52,783 nucleotides of DNA from Verrucomicrobiaceae bacterium (GTDB lineage Bacteria > Verrucomicrobiota > Verrucomicrobiia > Verrucomicrobiales > Akkermansiaceae): positions 1 through 52,783 of the forward strand of contig JAIXPW010000034.1 in assembly GCA_027485995.1 (NCBI GenBank), read 5' to 3'. Position 1 is the first letter of the stretch, and every line of letters starts with the position of its first letter. Under the pieces are notes generated by a model. It was not told where the DNA came from, did no database searches, and saw only the letters and a program-made list of their open reading frames with translations. This document shows positions 1 through 8,198 of this stretch, in pieces. The position numbers and the translations under genes were made by a program.

Positions 1-1629
1 GAGAGCCGTGAAAGTGCGCCGGAGATCTGTCATCGTGATCGTTCCTACGAGGCCGGCTTTGCCGAAAACGAGATCATCCCGATTACCCTGCGCGAGCTTT
101 CGAGCTACATCGACTGGACCCCGTTCTTCCATTCATGGGAGTTGCGCGGTGTGTGGAAGATGGATGAAAAGCGCTTCCAATCGACCAACCCGGAAGTCGT
201 CGTCGAGGCCCACAAGCTGCACGCCGATGCGCTTCAACTGCTCGACAAGATCATCGCCGAACAGCGCTTCACCGCACGTGGCACCTTCGGATTCTTCCCG
301 GCGAATGCCGAGGGCGACGACATCATCGTGTGGAAGGATGATTCAAGGACCAGCGAGCAGACCCGTTTCCACGCGCTGCGCCAGCAGATCAAGAAAGAGA
401 GTGGGAAACCGAATGAAGCGCTTAGCGACTACTTCGCGCCCGTGGCGGCGCTTTCCAAGCGCCAAGCCCCCATCGCGATCACGAGCACACAATTCGTCGA
501 TCGAGAGAAATGGGGCAATCTCCCGCATTGGTATCTGGATGGAGCCACCTATGCTGTTACCTTCCGTCTAGCCGATTCATTGCCTTCGAAAGTCATCAAT
601 GACTACCGAACAGAGAAGCATCGCTTGATGACGGATCTGAAGTCAGCCGACGAAGCAGGCGACCACTCCCTTGCGGAGGATTTCAGAAAGAAAATCGCAT
701 CGCTGTATGACGATTGTATCGAAGACGCCCTCAATCAAGGCCATGGCGAGTGCTGGATGAAGCAACCGGAAATCGCAGAAGTGGTGAAGGAGTCCATTCT
801 TCACTTCGCGGGGGAGCGCTATGATCTCGAAGCCTGGTGTGTGATGCCGAACCACGTCCATCTTCTCCTCCAGCCTCGCAGTGGCCACACACTTCCCGAT
901 ATCCTTCATTCCATCAAACGGCACAGCGCCAAAGTCGCGAATGAGCTTTTGGGGCGAAGTGGCGAGTTCTGGCAGAAGGAATCCTACGATCATCTCGTTC
1001 GGGGGCCCGAGGATTTTTCGAATCAACGGGACTATATTCTGAATAATCCGATCAAGGCCGGGCTGCCTGATTGGACTTGGGTCTCTGAAAAGGCATGGCG
1101 CTTGGAAAGCGCCGCCACGATTCATGATTATATCGGCTCGTTCGTCGTCGGCATCCATGGCGCAGACGAACTCGCAGCCGAATTCGATGCTGCCAGCGAT
1201 CCTTATCAATCGATCATGACCAAGGCCATCGCCGACCGTCTGGCCGAGGCCTTCGCCGAGCTGCTTCACCATCGCGCCCGTGTCGCGTGGGGATACGAGC
1301 GTCCGGACGAGTTCACCAGCGAGCAGCTCATCAAGGAAAACTACCGTGGCATTCGTCCCGCGCCGGGCTATCCCGCGCAGCCGGACCACACGGAAAAGCC
1401 GATCCTGTTCGATCTACTAGGGGCATCGGAGAAGACCGGCGTCACCTTGACGGAAAGCATGGCCATGCACCCGGGCTCCGCTGTTTCCGGCCTCTACTGC
1501 GCACATCCCGAAAGCCACTACTTCATGATCTCGGAACTGCAGAAGGATCAGATCGAGGACTACGCGAGGCGCAAGGGCATCACGGTCGAGGAGTGCGAAA
1601 AATGGCTGGCTCCGTGGCTCGGCTATTGA
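1..1629 (+). CDS. metH: Cobalamin-dependent methionine synthase (3' part), C-terminal activation domain interrupted by an in-frame RAYT transposase
   Basis: The frame is open from the first base, so the gene starts upstream of the window. MetH transfers a methyl group from methyl-tetrahydrofolate to homocysteine; this part is the AdoMet-binding reactivation domain. Visible MetH signatures are YIDWTPFF near base 106, FFPAN, RFHALRQQ and DYFAPVA before base 447, then DYIGSFVVG from base 1126, ADRLAEAFAE, IRPAPGYP (the AdoMet-binding R-x-x-x-G-Y) and ARRKGITVEE at the end. Between DYFAPVA and DYIGSF, where E. coli MetH has only a few residues, lie about 225 residues of a Y1/HUH transposase (FRLADSLP, PNHVHLLLQP, YILNNPIKAGL). 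The frame is kept throughout and there is no stop. Whether the chimera is still a working methionine synthase cannot be told from sequence; the MetH residues on both sides look intact. Confidence 0.93.
   Translation, partial: ESRESAPEICHRDRSYEAGFAENEIIPITLRELSSYIDWTPFFHSWELRGVWKMDEKRFQSTNPEVVVEAHKLHADALQLLDKIIAEQRFTARGTFGFFPANAEGDDIIVWKDDSRTSEQTRFHALRQQIKKESGKPNEALSDYFAPVAALSKRQAPIAITSTQFVDREKWGNLPHWYLDGATYAVTFRLADSLPSKVINDYRTEKHRLMTDLKSADEAGDHSLAEDFRKKIASLYDDCIEDALNQGHGECWMKQPEIAEVVKESILHFAGERYDLEAWCVMPNHVHLLLQPRSGHTLPDILHSIKRHSAKVANELLGRSGEFWQKESYDHLVRGPEDFSNQRDYILNNPIKAGLPDWTWVSEKAWRLESAATIHDYIGSFVVGIHGADELAAEFDAASDPYQSIMTKAIADRLAEAFAELLHHRARVAWGYERPDEFTSEQLIKENYRGIRPAPGYPAQPDHTEKPILFDLLGASEKTGVTLTESMAMHPGSAVSGLYCAHPESHYFMISELQKDQIEDYARRKGITVEECEKWLAPWLGY
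441..464 (+). repeat. Left REP-like hairpin of the metH-embedded RAYT
   Basis: A GTGG tetranucleotide (442-445) precedes the stem GGCGCTT (447-453), loop TCC (454-456) and AAGCGCC (457-463). The whole 24 bp is an exact inverted copy of 1096-1119. It is translated as part of MetH. Confidence 0.9.
1096..1119 (-). repeat. Right REP-like hairpin of the metH-embedded RAYT
   Basis: Stem GGCGCTT (1097-1103), loop GGA, stem AAGCGCC (1107-1113), with the GTGG foot on the minus strand. It is the exact reverse complement of 441-464, so the transposase lies between two REPs in inverted orientation. Confidence 0.9.
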
Positions 1630-1723
1630 TGTCAGAAGTGGTCGGCCCAACCAACCGGTGCTTTCCCGAAACATTCCAGGCCTCCTCGACGTTTGATGCC
1701 GGTCAATTTCTTTGTTTTCTGAT

Positions 1724-4243
1724 ATGCTTCGCCATCTTGCCCCAGTCCTCTTCGTTGGATTCTCGGCCCTGACCCAAGGCCAGGTTCCGCTTCCCGCCTC
1801 AATCCAACAAGCTCAGGGCAAGTTCACCCTGAAAGCAGAGGATCAGATCCAAACCAACTCTCCCGCAGCCGCCAAGGAGGCCGAGAAGCTCGCGGCGGGT
1901 CTGAGGCTTCCCACGGGATTTCCGCTGAAGGTCGTCTCCACCGAGGCTCGCGTGCGAATCGGCATCGATGAGAGCCTGAGGGCATCCGCCGGAAAGGAAG
2001 GCTATCAGCTCAACATCACGACCGGCCAGGTGCAACTGACCGCGTCGGACAGCGAAGGCCTTTTCCATGGCATCCAGACGTTGCGGCAGCTTTTCCCTCC
2101 AGCGGCATTCTCCCCGACCAAGGTTGATGGCATCGAATGGTCGGCCGCCTGCACCCGCATCAAGGATCAGCCGCGCTTCGGCTGGCGTGGGTTCATGCTC
2201 GATGAGTCGCGGCATTTCTTCGGACCCGACTACGTGAAGCATCTCCTCGATGCGATGGCGGCGCGGAAGATGAACGTCTTCCACTGGCATCTCACCGATG
2301 ACGATGGCTGGCGCATCGAGATCAAGGCCTGGCCGAAGCTCACCGAGATCGGTGCCTGGCGCGGCACCGAGTGCAAACTGCCCAACACCCGCGAAGGCGA
2401 AACCCACAAGCGTTACGGCGGCTTCTACACCCAGGAGCAGATTCGCGAGATCGTCGCCTACGCAGCCGAGCGCCACATCGACATCCTGCCGGAAATCGAT
2501 CTTCCCGGGCACTGCCTCGCCGTGACGACCGCCTATCCGGAGACGCTGCCTTCCGTGGGAGATGATACCGTTTCCGTGCAAGGTGTGAAATCGAACGTCA
2601 TCTCGCCGGCCCGCGAGGAAAACTATCGGATGGTCGATGACATCATGCGTGAGGTCGCCTCGCTTTTCCCGTTCCAATACATCCACATCGGCGGCGATGA
2701 GGTGAACCACGAGGCGTGGTCGAAGGACCCGGCGGTCAAGGAGCTGATGACTCGTGAGAAGCTCGCCAACCTCAGCGCGGTGCAGAACCATTTTACCCGT
2801 CGCCTGGAAACCATCATCGGTGGTCACCAGCGGCGGATGATCGGATGGAATGAAATCCTCGGCGGTGGCAAGCTGCGCGAGGATACCACCGTCATGGCCT
2901 GGACCGGAACGGGACCCGGCTTCGAGGCCGCGAAAAAGGGCCACCCGGTCATCATGGCGGCTGGTCCGTTCTGTTACCTCGACATGGGTTACGGCGGCCC
3001 CGACGAACCCAAGGGCCACTGGTGGGCGGGAAATATCGAAACCTCGAAGACCTATTCGTTTGATCCGATCTCCGGTGGCAATCTGACGCCTGATCAGCAG
3101 TCGTCGATCATGGGACCCCATGCCGCGCTGTGGACCGAGTTCGTCACCGATGGCAACGGCGCGGACTACAAGATTTTCCCGCGACTTTGCGCGCTTGCGG
3201 AAGTCGGCTGGACCCCGCAGGAACGTCGTTCGTGGGAGGACTTTTCCAAGCGGCTCGGACCCGATCTCGAGCGGCTGAATCATCAGGGAATTGCTTTTCG
3301 AGTCCCACCTCCGACCGCGACTTGGAAGGAGGGCAAGGCCCGACTCATCGCACCATTTCCAGGTGCCGACCTGCGCTACACCACGGACGGCAGCAAGCCG
3401 ACCGCCGGGTCCCCACGATACACCGCGGCCATTGCAATCGAGGACCCGTCCAAGCTCCGCTATGTGACCCTCTTCCAGGAGCGTACGAGTCCTGCGAAGA
3501 ATGGCGCGGAACGTGAAGGCTTCGCCAAATGGACGCCGCAAACGGTGACCACTGATTGGAAATCGACTGACTTCGATGCTACTACCGCCATCGTAGGTGA
3601 CGGCATTCATCGCGCCAATTTCCAGTACAGCAGTGGCGGACAGAAGCTGATGATCCGCAAGGTCGAACTCGTCCGGGATGGCAAGGTGATCGCGACCGAC
3701 ACTCATGATGGTGAAACCGGAAGCCGATCGAGCAACAACAGCTATCGTCTCGCGGTCGAGGGTCACCGGAGCGGAGCCAAGTACACTCTTCGTGCCGAGA
3801 TCAAGGCCGACGGCGGCAACGATTCACATGGGTCGATCTCGCTTGAGCGGTCCTCATGGCTGGAACCGCTCATGAAGGTGGAGACCTCGATCCCGCACTA
3901 TCAGGACCATGACACAAAGGCTCTGGAGTCGTGGAACCCTGGTGCGTTCTTCTGGTCGAGTCGCCCGCTTTCGAAAGATGAAGTCATCACATTCACCTTC
4001 GAAAAGCCCCTGGCGCTGGATCACGTCGAACTCCCGACTGGTGAAGCCTCCGGCACCAAGGATCAGATCCAGAACGCGGTGCTGGAGGCATCGTTCGATG
4101 GGAAGAGTTTCACCAAGATCGCCGACTTCGCCTACGGCAATGCCAAGGCCGAACTCAAGGGCAAGCCGGTTGTCGCGATCCGCCTGCGTGCCACGGGCCC
4201 GCACGCCAGTTGGTGCATCGTCCGCCCTCCACAACTCCGCTGA
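1724..4243 (+). CDS. Secreted beta-N-acetylhexosaminidase, glycoside hydrolase family 20
   Basis: Hydrolyses terminal beta-linked N-acetylhexosamine from chitooligosaccharides or glycoconjugates. The ATG at 1724 is preferred to the in-frame TTG at 1712 because it begins a clean signal peptide (MLRHLAPVLFVGFSALTQG); export to periplasm or outside is inferred. Domains: GH20b-like region (about 20-140), GH20 barrel (about 150-500) with GWRGFMLDESRHFF and NVFHWHLTDDDGWR, and the catalytic Asp-Glu pair in HIGGDEVNHE near residue 325. A chitobiase C-terminal type domain follows (ADLRYTTDGSKPT), then a C-terminal beta-rich region of about 200 residues resembling a carbohydrate-binding F5/8 module. 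Substrate could be chitin, peptidoglycan fragments or host glycans; the sequence does not decide. No strong Shine-Dalgarno is seen. Confidence 0.92.
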   Translation: MLRHLAPVLFVGFSALTQGQVPLPASIQQAQGKFTLKAEDQIQTNSPAAAKEAEKLAAGLRLPTGFPLKVVSTEARVRIGIDESLRASAGKEGYQLNITTGQVQLTASDSEGLFHGIQTLRQLFPPAAFSPTKVDGIEWSAACTRIKDQPRFGWRGFMLDESRHFFGPDYVKHLLDAMAARKMNVFHWHLTDDDGWRIEIKAWPKLTEIGAWRGTECKLPNTREGETHKRYGGFYTQEQIREIVAYAAERHIDILPEIDLPGHCLAVTTAYPETLPSVGDDTVSVQGVKSNVISPAREENYRMVDDIMREVASLFPFQYIHIGGDEVNHEAWSKDPAVKELMTREKLANLSAVQNHFTRRLETIIGGHQRRMIGWNEILGGGKLREDTTVMAWTGTGPGFEAAKKGHPVIMAAGPFCYLDMGYGGPDEPKGHWWAGNIETSKTYSFDPISGGNLTPDQQSSIMGPHAALWTEFVTDGNGADYKIFPRLCALAEVGWTPQERRSWEDFSKRLGPDLERLNHQGIAFRVPPPTATWKEGKARLIAPFPGADLRYTTDGSKPTAGSPRYTAAIAIEDPSKLRYVTLFQERTSPAKNGAEREGFAKWTPQTVTTDWKSTDFDATTAIVGDGIHRANFQYSSGGQKLMIRKVELVRDGKVIATDTHDGETGSRSSNNSYRLAVEGHRSGAKYTLRAEIKADGGNDSHGSISLERSSWLEPLMKVETSIPHYQDHDTKALESWNPGAFFWSSRPLSKDEVITFTFEKPLALDHVELPTGEASGTKDQIQNAVLEASFDGKSFTKIADFAYGNAKAELKGKPVVAIRLRATGPHASWCIVRPPQLR

Positions 4244-4262
4244 GAATTCACGGCGACCCTCA

Positions 4263-4694
4263 TCACTTCCATCCGAACTGCACCGCCGCCACCAGGCCGT
4301 AGAGGGTGGTGAGGTAAATCCAGACCAGGGTGAACCAGTAGTGAATCACCGTGTCCCTCGGATTTCCTTTCCACAGATCCGAGCGATAGACGAACCACTG
4401 GCAATACAGCCGAATGAACCAGAAGGCCGACCAGGAAACCGCCGTCCATTTCCCCAGCATGCTCTTTTCCAACAGGGCCTGCGGAGTCAGCAGTGAGGGC
4501 AGGCCCATGATCACCAGGATCAGGCAGACGAAGAAGGTGTGGACGTGAAAGACCGACTCGTTCATCGGTGAGAGGCGTTTGCCCTCCTCCTTCCATTTCA
4601 GCTCACGGCTGATCGGAACATGCAGCAGGGCAAGCAGGATCAATCCGGCTCCGGCCACACGAAGGGGCCATTCGAGGGTGTCAGGTGCGATCAT
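4263..4694 (-). CDS. Small integral membrane protein, unknown function
   Basis: A 143-residue protein with about four hydrophobic segments (LRVAGAGLILLALLHVP, TFFVCLILVIMGLPSLL, a tryptophan-rich segment around AVSWSAFWFIRLY, and a last one around WFTLVWIYLTTLYGL). Its ATG overlaps the stop of the upstream methyltransferase gene in an ATGA, which fixes the start and implies translational coupling. It is the last gene of a four-gene minus-strand cluster (LuxR regulator, DUF2071, methyltransferase, this gene). I do not recognise the family. Confidence 0.75.
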   Translation of the reverse strand: MIAPDTLEWPLRVAGAGLILLALLHVPISRELKWKEEGKRLSPMNESVFHVHTFFVCLILVIMGLPSLLTPQALLEKSMLGKWTAVSWSAFWFIRLYCQWFVYRSDLWKGNPRDTVIHYWFTLVWIYLTTLYGLVAAVQFGWK

Positions 4695-5434
4695 CGGGCG
4701 GTGAGGATGAAAACCCGGACCCAGGGTGAAATCCGGAAGCTCTCTTTCAAACGAAAGCCAGCTTCCTGCCAGGATTTCTCCCAGGTTCGGATGGAGTGGA
4801 AATGCAGGAAACCCGGGCCGAAGACGATGAAATTCGCGGCGTCGCGGACGTGCTCGATCACGACCACGCGTCCCTCGGATGCGAGCACGCGACGGGCTTC
4901 GGTGAACCATTTCACGCGGTCCGCGTGGGTGCGGAGTTCATGGATCGCCAGCAGCCCGAAGATGCCGTCGATGGATTCATTCGCCACCGGCCAGCGATCA
5001 AAGGGAGCTGACAAGGTTCCGGGCAGCGGCGGATAGAGTTTCTTCGCACGATGGATCGAGGGCTCGCTCATGCACACCGGGTCAAAGTGATCGAGGACAG
5101 TCCACTCGCCGGGCAATCGTTCCTTCAAGGCCCGGGACGTTTCATCAAATCCCGAGTGCGCATTGATCCAACGACCAGTGGATTTCCCCGCCGCCCGTGT
5201 GAGCCAGCCATGGCGATGCAGGTCGGAAACATCGTACACCCACCAGGAGGCGAGCAGGGACGCCAGTGTCAGCCACAGGGCAATGGAGGTTCCTGTTAGA
5301 ACCATGGCAGCCAGCCAATTCGTGAGATGAAAGCCGAGGAATGCTCCGACCATGATCGTGATGGTGGAGGCGACGTAGAACGGCCAGTTGAACCGGATGA
5401 CCGCTGAGACACCTTGGAATCGTCTGCGGTTCAT
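4691..5434 (-). CDS. Class I SAM-dependent methyltransferase with N-terminal membrane segments
   Basis: The ATG at 5434 gives MNRRRFQG and overlaps the preceding stop in an ATGA, so it is preferred over the start 14 codons upstream. Residues about 10-65 hold two hydrophobic stretches (FYVASTITIMVGAFLGFHL and AMVLTGTSIALWLTLASLL), so the enzyme is probably membrane-anchored. The rest is Methyltransf_11-like: a post-motif with DGIFGLLAIHELRTHADRV, and the strand-helix ARRVLASEGRVVVIEHVRD. The glycine-rich AdoMet loop is weak (WTVLDHFDP), which is unusual. The substrate is unknown; a lipid or quinone-like methyl acceptor would fit a membrane anchor but is only inference. Confidence 0.78.
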   Translation of the reverse strand: MNRRRFQGVSAVIRFNWPFYVASTITIMVGAFLGFHLTNWLAAMVLTGTSIALWLTLASLLASWWVYDVSDLHRHGWLTRAAGKSTGRWINAHSGFDETSRALKERLPGEWTVLDHFDPVCMSEPSIHRAKKLYPPLPGTLSAPFDRWPVANESIDGIFGLLAIHELRTHADRVKWFTEARRVLASEGRVVVIEHVRDAANFIVFGPGFLHFHSIRTWEKSWQEAGFRLKESFRISPWVRVFILTAR

Positions 5435-6192
5435 GAGGGATCCCCTCCCGGAGTCACGAGCCGTCCGCGCTCCCAACGATAGGGGACGCCTTCGACCATG
5501 AAGGCATTCGCCAGCACCGGTGTGATTCCGGCAAAGAGCTCTTCGTCAAACATCGCGACTTTCCAGGCCTTCACCCCGACCGGCCTCGGCGTCCATTCCG
5601 ATCGCTTGCCCTCGATCACCACGAAGCGCCCATCGCCATGGTCATCAAACGTGAATGGCATCGGTCCGGCAAACCGTCGGGCGGTTCTCCAATCTGGAAA
5701 GGGAGAACCTTCTGGCGGTGCCTCGGGCATCACTGCCGTGTCGACCTCGATGTCCAGCGACGCCTTCCCATCACGGGAAAACGTGCGAACCCGAATCACC
5801 CCATCGCGCTCCTCGAGCTTCACCTCAGCGAGGCGGTAGTTGTAATGTGTGAGGAAATTTCCCGAGACCACCATGCCTGTGCGGTCAGTCTCGCTGCGGA
5901 GGATCTTCAGTCCGCGCAAGCGTCTTCCTTTGTCATCGCGCATCCGCACGAACACCCGGAACCCGGCAAGGAAGAAATCGCGGCCCAGCCATCTCGGAAA
6001 TCCCGCAGGCCGCAGATCTTTCGTCCAGACCAGAGCGACCGTGATGAAGCCGGAACCGTTGTAGGCATCTACTTCCAGCTTTGGAGAAATCAGTTGCCTC
6101 GCGATCGATTCCGGCACGGCAAAGCTGAGGGCGAGCACCCGGTCAAACCACGCCTCGACCGGAAACGGATGTTGTTTCAGCCATTTCATCAT
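5431..6192 (-). CDS. DUF2071 (YqjF-like) protein
   Basis: A 253-residue protein resembling the DUF2071/acetoacetate-decarboxylase-like fold. Visible family features are the opening HPFPVEAWFDRVLALSFAVP, the FITVALVWTKDLRPAGFP segment, FRVFVRMRDDKGRRLRGL and the late WRTARRFAGPMPFTFDD. No catalytic role is established for the family. It starts 8 nt after the LuxR-type regulator gene and its stop overlaps the next start (ATGA), so it is in the middle of one transcription unit. No signal peptide or membrane segment. Confidence 0.75.
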   Translation of the reverse strand: MMKWLKQHPFPVEAWFDRVLALSFAVPESIARQLISPKLEVDAYNGSGFITVALVWTKDLRPAGFPRWLGRDFFLAGFRVFVRMRDDKGRRLRGLKILRSETDRTGMVVSGNFLTHYNYRLAEVKLEERDGVIRVRTFSRDGKASLDIEVDTAVMPEAPPEGSPFPDWRTARRFAGPMPFTFDDHGDGRFVVIEGKRSEWTPRPVGVKAWKVAMFDEELFAGITPVLANAFMVEGVPYRWERGRLVTPGGDPS

Positions 6193-6200
6193 GGCCGTGA

Positions 6201-7259
6201 TCAGCCTGGAGGATGGGAGCCGAATCCCCCCTTCGCCTCCAGGTAGCTACGCATCGCGGCCACCCGGTTCTCCACCCCGAGGCGCTGGAACACGGCTTCA
6301 AGATGCTTCTCCACGGTGCGGGGGCTGATCTCGAGGATGATTGCCACCTCGGCGCTGGTCTTGCCTTCGGCGATCCAGTCCATGATGTCGCATTGCCGGC
6401 GGGTCAGCATCGGCACGGCACCGGCGGACACTGTTTGTCTGGAGGGGGGAGTGAAGAGCAGCAGGCAGCCGCCATCCGGCCTTGCCAAGGCTCCGACCGT
6501 GATCGGACCGCCGCCAAGCTCCAACTCCACTTCCACCCAGTTCGAATTGACGGGCGTGTCCCATGCATCTGCGAGCTTCTCGTGAAGTCTTGCGAGAATC
6601 TCGGGAGCCAGCAAGAACTCGACGTCGTCCTTTCCCCAACAGGATTCGGCGTAGGCGACTCCTCCCGGGTTGTAAGGTCTCACACGGTCTTCCTGGATCA
6701 TGAAGACGGCGACGACGGCCTCCCTGCGGGTGTGGATGAGGCGTTCAAGGCAGCGGCGATCATACCCATCATTCTGGATCCGCCCCAGCACGCAGCGGGC
6801 AACGAGCACGGCGGCAAGCATTCGTTCCCGTTCCTCCTCGGTGAATTGCCCACCTTGACGAAATGCGGCGAGACAGGCGCTGCGATAGCGTCCTCTAACA
6901 AGACGGCCACCCATGATGTCGGTGCATCCGATGTTCTCCAGCCATTCCTTCAGTCCGGGGATGTCGGACAACTCCTCGCCAGTCGGCCCTTGGCAAAGTC
7001 CGGTGGAGTCATCCTTCAATCGGGAGGCCCTGGCTTCGACCCATGCCATCAGGCCATCCGGGCGTTGCCTGAGTTGCTCCGCCACGGGACCCTCGCCGAG
7101 GATGTTGGCATTTTCCAGACCCTCCCCAAACTCAACGATGATCAGATCGAAAGCATTGATCAACGGTCTGAGATCCTCACACAGGAGCGATGAAACCGAA
7201 GAGAATCGAGTCGCCTCGGCTAGTGAGTGGCCGATGGCGAAGAAAGATGAACCCAACAT
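6201..7259 (-). CDS. LuxR-family transcriptional regulator
   Basis: A 352-residue protein whose last 70 residues are a LuxR/GerE helix-turn-helix: LTRRQCDIMDWIAEGKTSAEV, ISPRTVEKHLEAVFQRLGVEN, AAMRSYLEAKG. The N-terminal 280 residues resemble a ligand- or redox-sensing PAS/GAF-like region but match no domain I can name; no phospho-acceptor receiver domain is visible. It is the first gene of the minus-strand cluster and probably regulates it. Its promoter should lie in 7260-7483, shared with the divergent pseudouridine synthase gene. Confidence 0.85.
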   Translation of the reverse strand: MLGSSFFAIGHSLAEATRFSSVSSLLCEDLRPLINAFDLIIVEFGEGLENANILGEGPVAEQLRQRPDGLMAWVEARASRLKDDSTGLCQGPTGEELSDIPGLKEWLENIGCTDIMGGRLVRGRYRSACLAAFRQGGQFTEEERERMLAAVLVARCVLGRIQNDGYDRRCLERLIHTRREAVVAVFMIQEDRVRPYNPGGVAYAESCWGKDDVEFLLAPEILARLHEKLADAWDTPVNSNWVEVELELGGGPITVGALARPDGGCLLLFTPPSRQTVSAGAVPMLTRRQCDIMDWIAEGKTSAEVAIILEISPRTVEKHLEAVFQRLGVENRVAAMRSYLEAKGGFGSHPPG

Positions 7260-7483
7260 TCAACATGCTATGGAACTGGTTGCGAGCTTTGTCAACCTAC
7301 GCAATCATGTGGCACGCACAGCACAGGACGCGGGTGCTGCGATCCAGTTCGGTCGGCCATGGTCATGGGTCATCCCTTGAAGGGGGAGTCTCATCGGGAT
7401 GGCGACCTCGTCAGCCTGCGGAAAGGGACCTCGCTTTCGAGAGTCTTGCCGCAGAGGTGAATGGAGCTTAACACCTTCCGTCC

Positions 7484-8050
7484 ATGCTGCTCGCCTTCTT
7501 CAAGCCCTACGGGGTCCTGACCCAGTTCACCCCCGACCAGCCGGGACAGCGCACGCTTGCGGACTTCGGATTTCCGCCCCGGGTTTATCCCTTGGGCAGG
7601 CTCGATCTGGATTCGGAAGGGCTCCTGCTGCTGAGCGATGAGCCAGGGCTCAATTCGCGTCTGCTCGATCCCGAGTCCGGCCACCCGAGAACCTACCTCG
7701 CGGAAGTGGAGGGAATCCCGAGCCGTGAGGCCATCGATGCACTGCGGAAAGGAGGCATCGACCTGAAAGGCCATCGGACACGGCCGTGCAAGGCCGCGTT
7801 GCTCGAAGGGCCGCCGGATCTTCCTCCGCGCGATCCTCCGGTGCGTTTCCGCAAGTCGGTCCCGACTTCCTGGCTTGAGCTGACCCTGACCGAGGGCAAG
7901 AACCGTCAGGTGAGGCGCATGACGGCAGCAGTGGGGTTCCCGACACTCAGGCTGGTCCGGGTGGCGATCGGCCAGCTTTCCCTCCCGGACCTCGAACCGG
8001 GAAAGTGGCTTGAACTGGATGCCGCCATGAGGGCCTTGATCTGGCGCTGA
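7484..8050 (+). CDS. rluE: Pseudouridine synthase of the RsuA/RluE family
   Basis: Isomerises a uridine in 23S rRNA to pseudouridine; RluE acts at position 2457 in E. coli. At 188 residues it has no N-terminal S4 domain, as in RluE. It starts with FFKPYGVLTQFTPD and carries the catalytic motif GRLDLDSEGLLLL with Asp41, then RTYLAEVEG and the C-terminal LTEGKNRQVRRMTAAVGFPT and LRLVRVAIGQ motifs. Start is the only sensible ATG. It is monocistronic, divergent from the LuxR gene and convergent with the DUF5107 gene. The choice of rluE over rluF/rsuA rests on length and motif wording. Confidence 0.87.
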   Translation: MLLAFFKPYGVLTQFTPDQPGQRTLADFGFPPRVYPLGRLDLDSEGLLLLSDEPGLNSRLLDPESGHPRTYLAEVEGIPSREAIDALRKGGIDLKGHRTRPCKAALLEGPPDLPPRDPPVRFRKSVPTSWLELTLTEGKNRQVRRMTAAVGFPTLRLVRVAIGQLSLPDLEPGKWLELDAAMRALIWR

Positions 8051-8198
8051 GGATTCCGAATCGGGGTCCTGTTGAGCGATCCTCTGGAGACGATCAATCT
8101 CTACTCCCCAATGCCCGCCTGGGAGATTCGAGCGGATCCCACCATGGAAGCACAATTCGATTCAGGGGTCTTGAGTGGATCAGTCGCCAAACCGGTCC

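Larger units (their letters stand above)
441..1119 (+). mobile_element. REP-associated tyrosine transposase (RAYT/TnpA-REP) module with inverted REP-like ends, inserted in frame in metH
   Basis: The module encodes a RAYT-family single-strand transposase: HUH motif HVH (in PNHVHLLL, near base 853) and the likely catalytic tyrosine in YILNNPIKAGL (near base 1033), with the early signature TYAVTFRLADSLP. It is bounded by two perfect 24-bp inverted repeats, each containing a 7-bp stem, 3-nt loop hairpin preceded by GTGG, the layout of REP elements recognised by RAYT proteins. No ATG, GTG or TTG codon lies in frame before the conserved transposase N-terminus, and no stop follows it, so it can only be made as part of the MetH polypeptide. 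RAYTs are normally separate genes flanked by REPs; fusion into a housekeeping enzyme is the oddity. The exact insertion boundaries are inferred from the repeats and the MetH alignment. Confidence 0.88.

Noticed and set aside
448..1122. Intein in MetH
   Set aside because: No Hint blocks (no N-terminal Cys/Ser splice block, no HNxx C-terminal splice motif). The inserted residues match RAYT transposases instead.
1799..3766. Long minus-strand open frame opposite the hexosaminidase gene
   Set aside because: An antisense shadow in GC-rich DNA; the plus-strand frame carries the GH20 motifs. The same holds for minus-strand frames at 643-1389, 38426-39949 and 41792-42958, and plus-strand frames at 9498-10589, 10605-11579 and 26279-27253.
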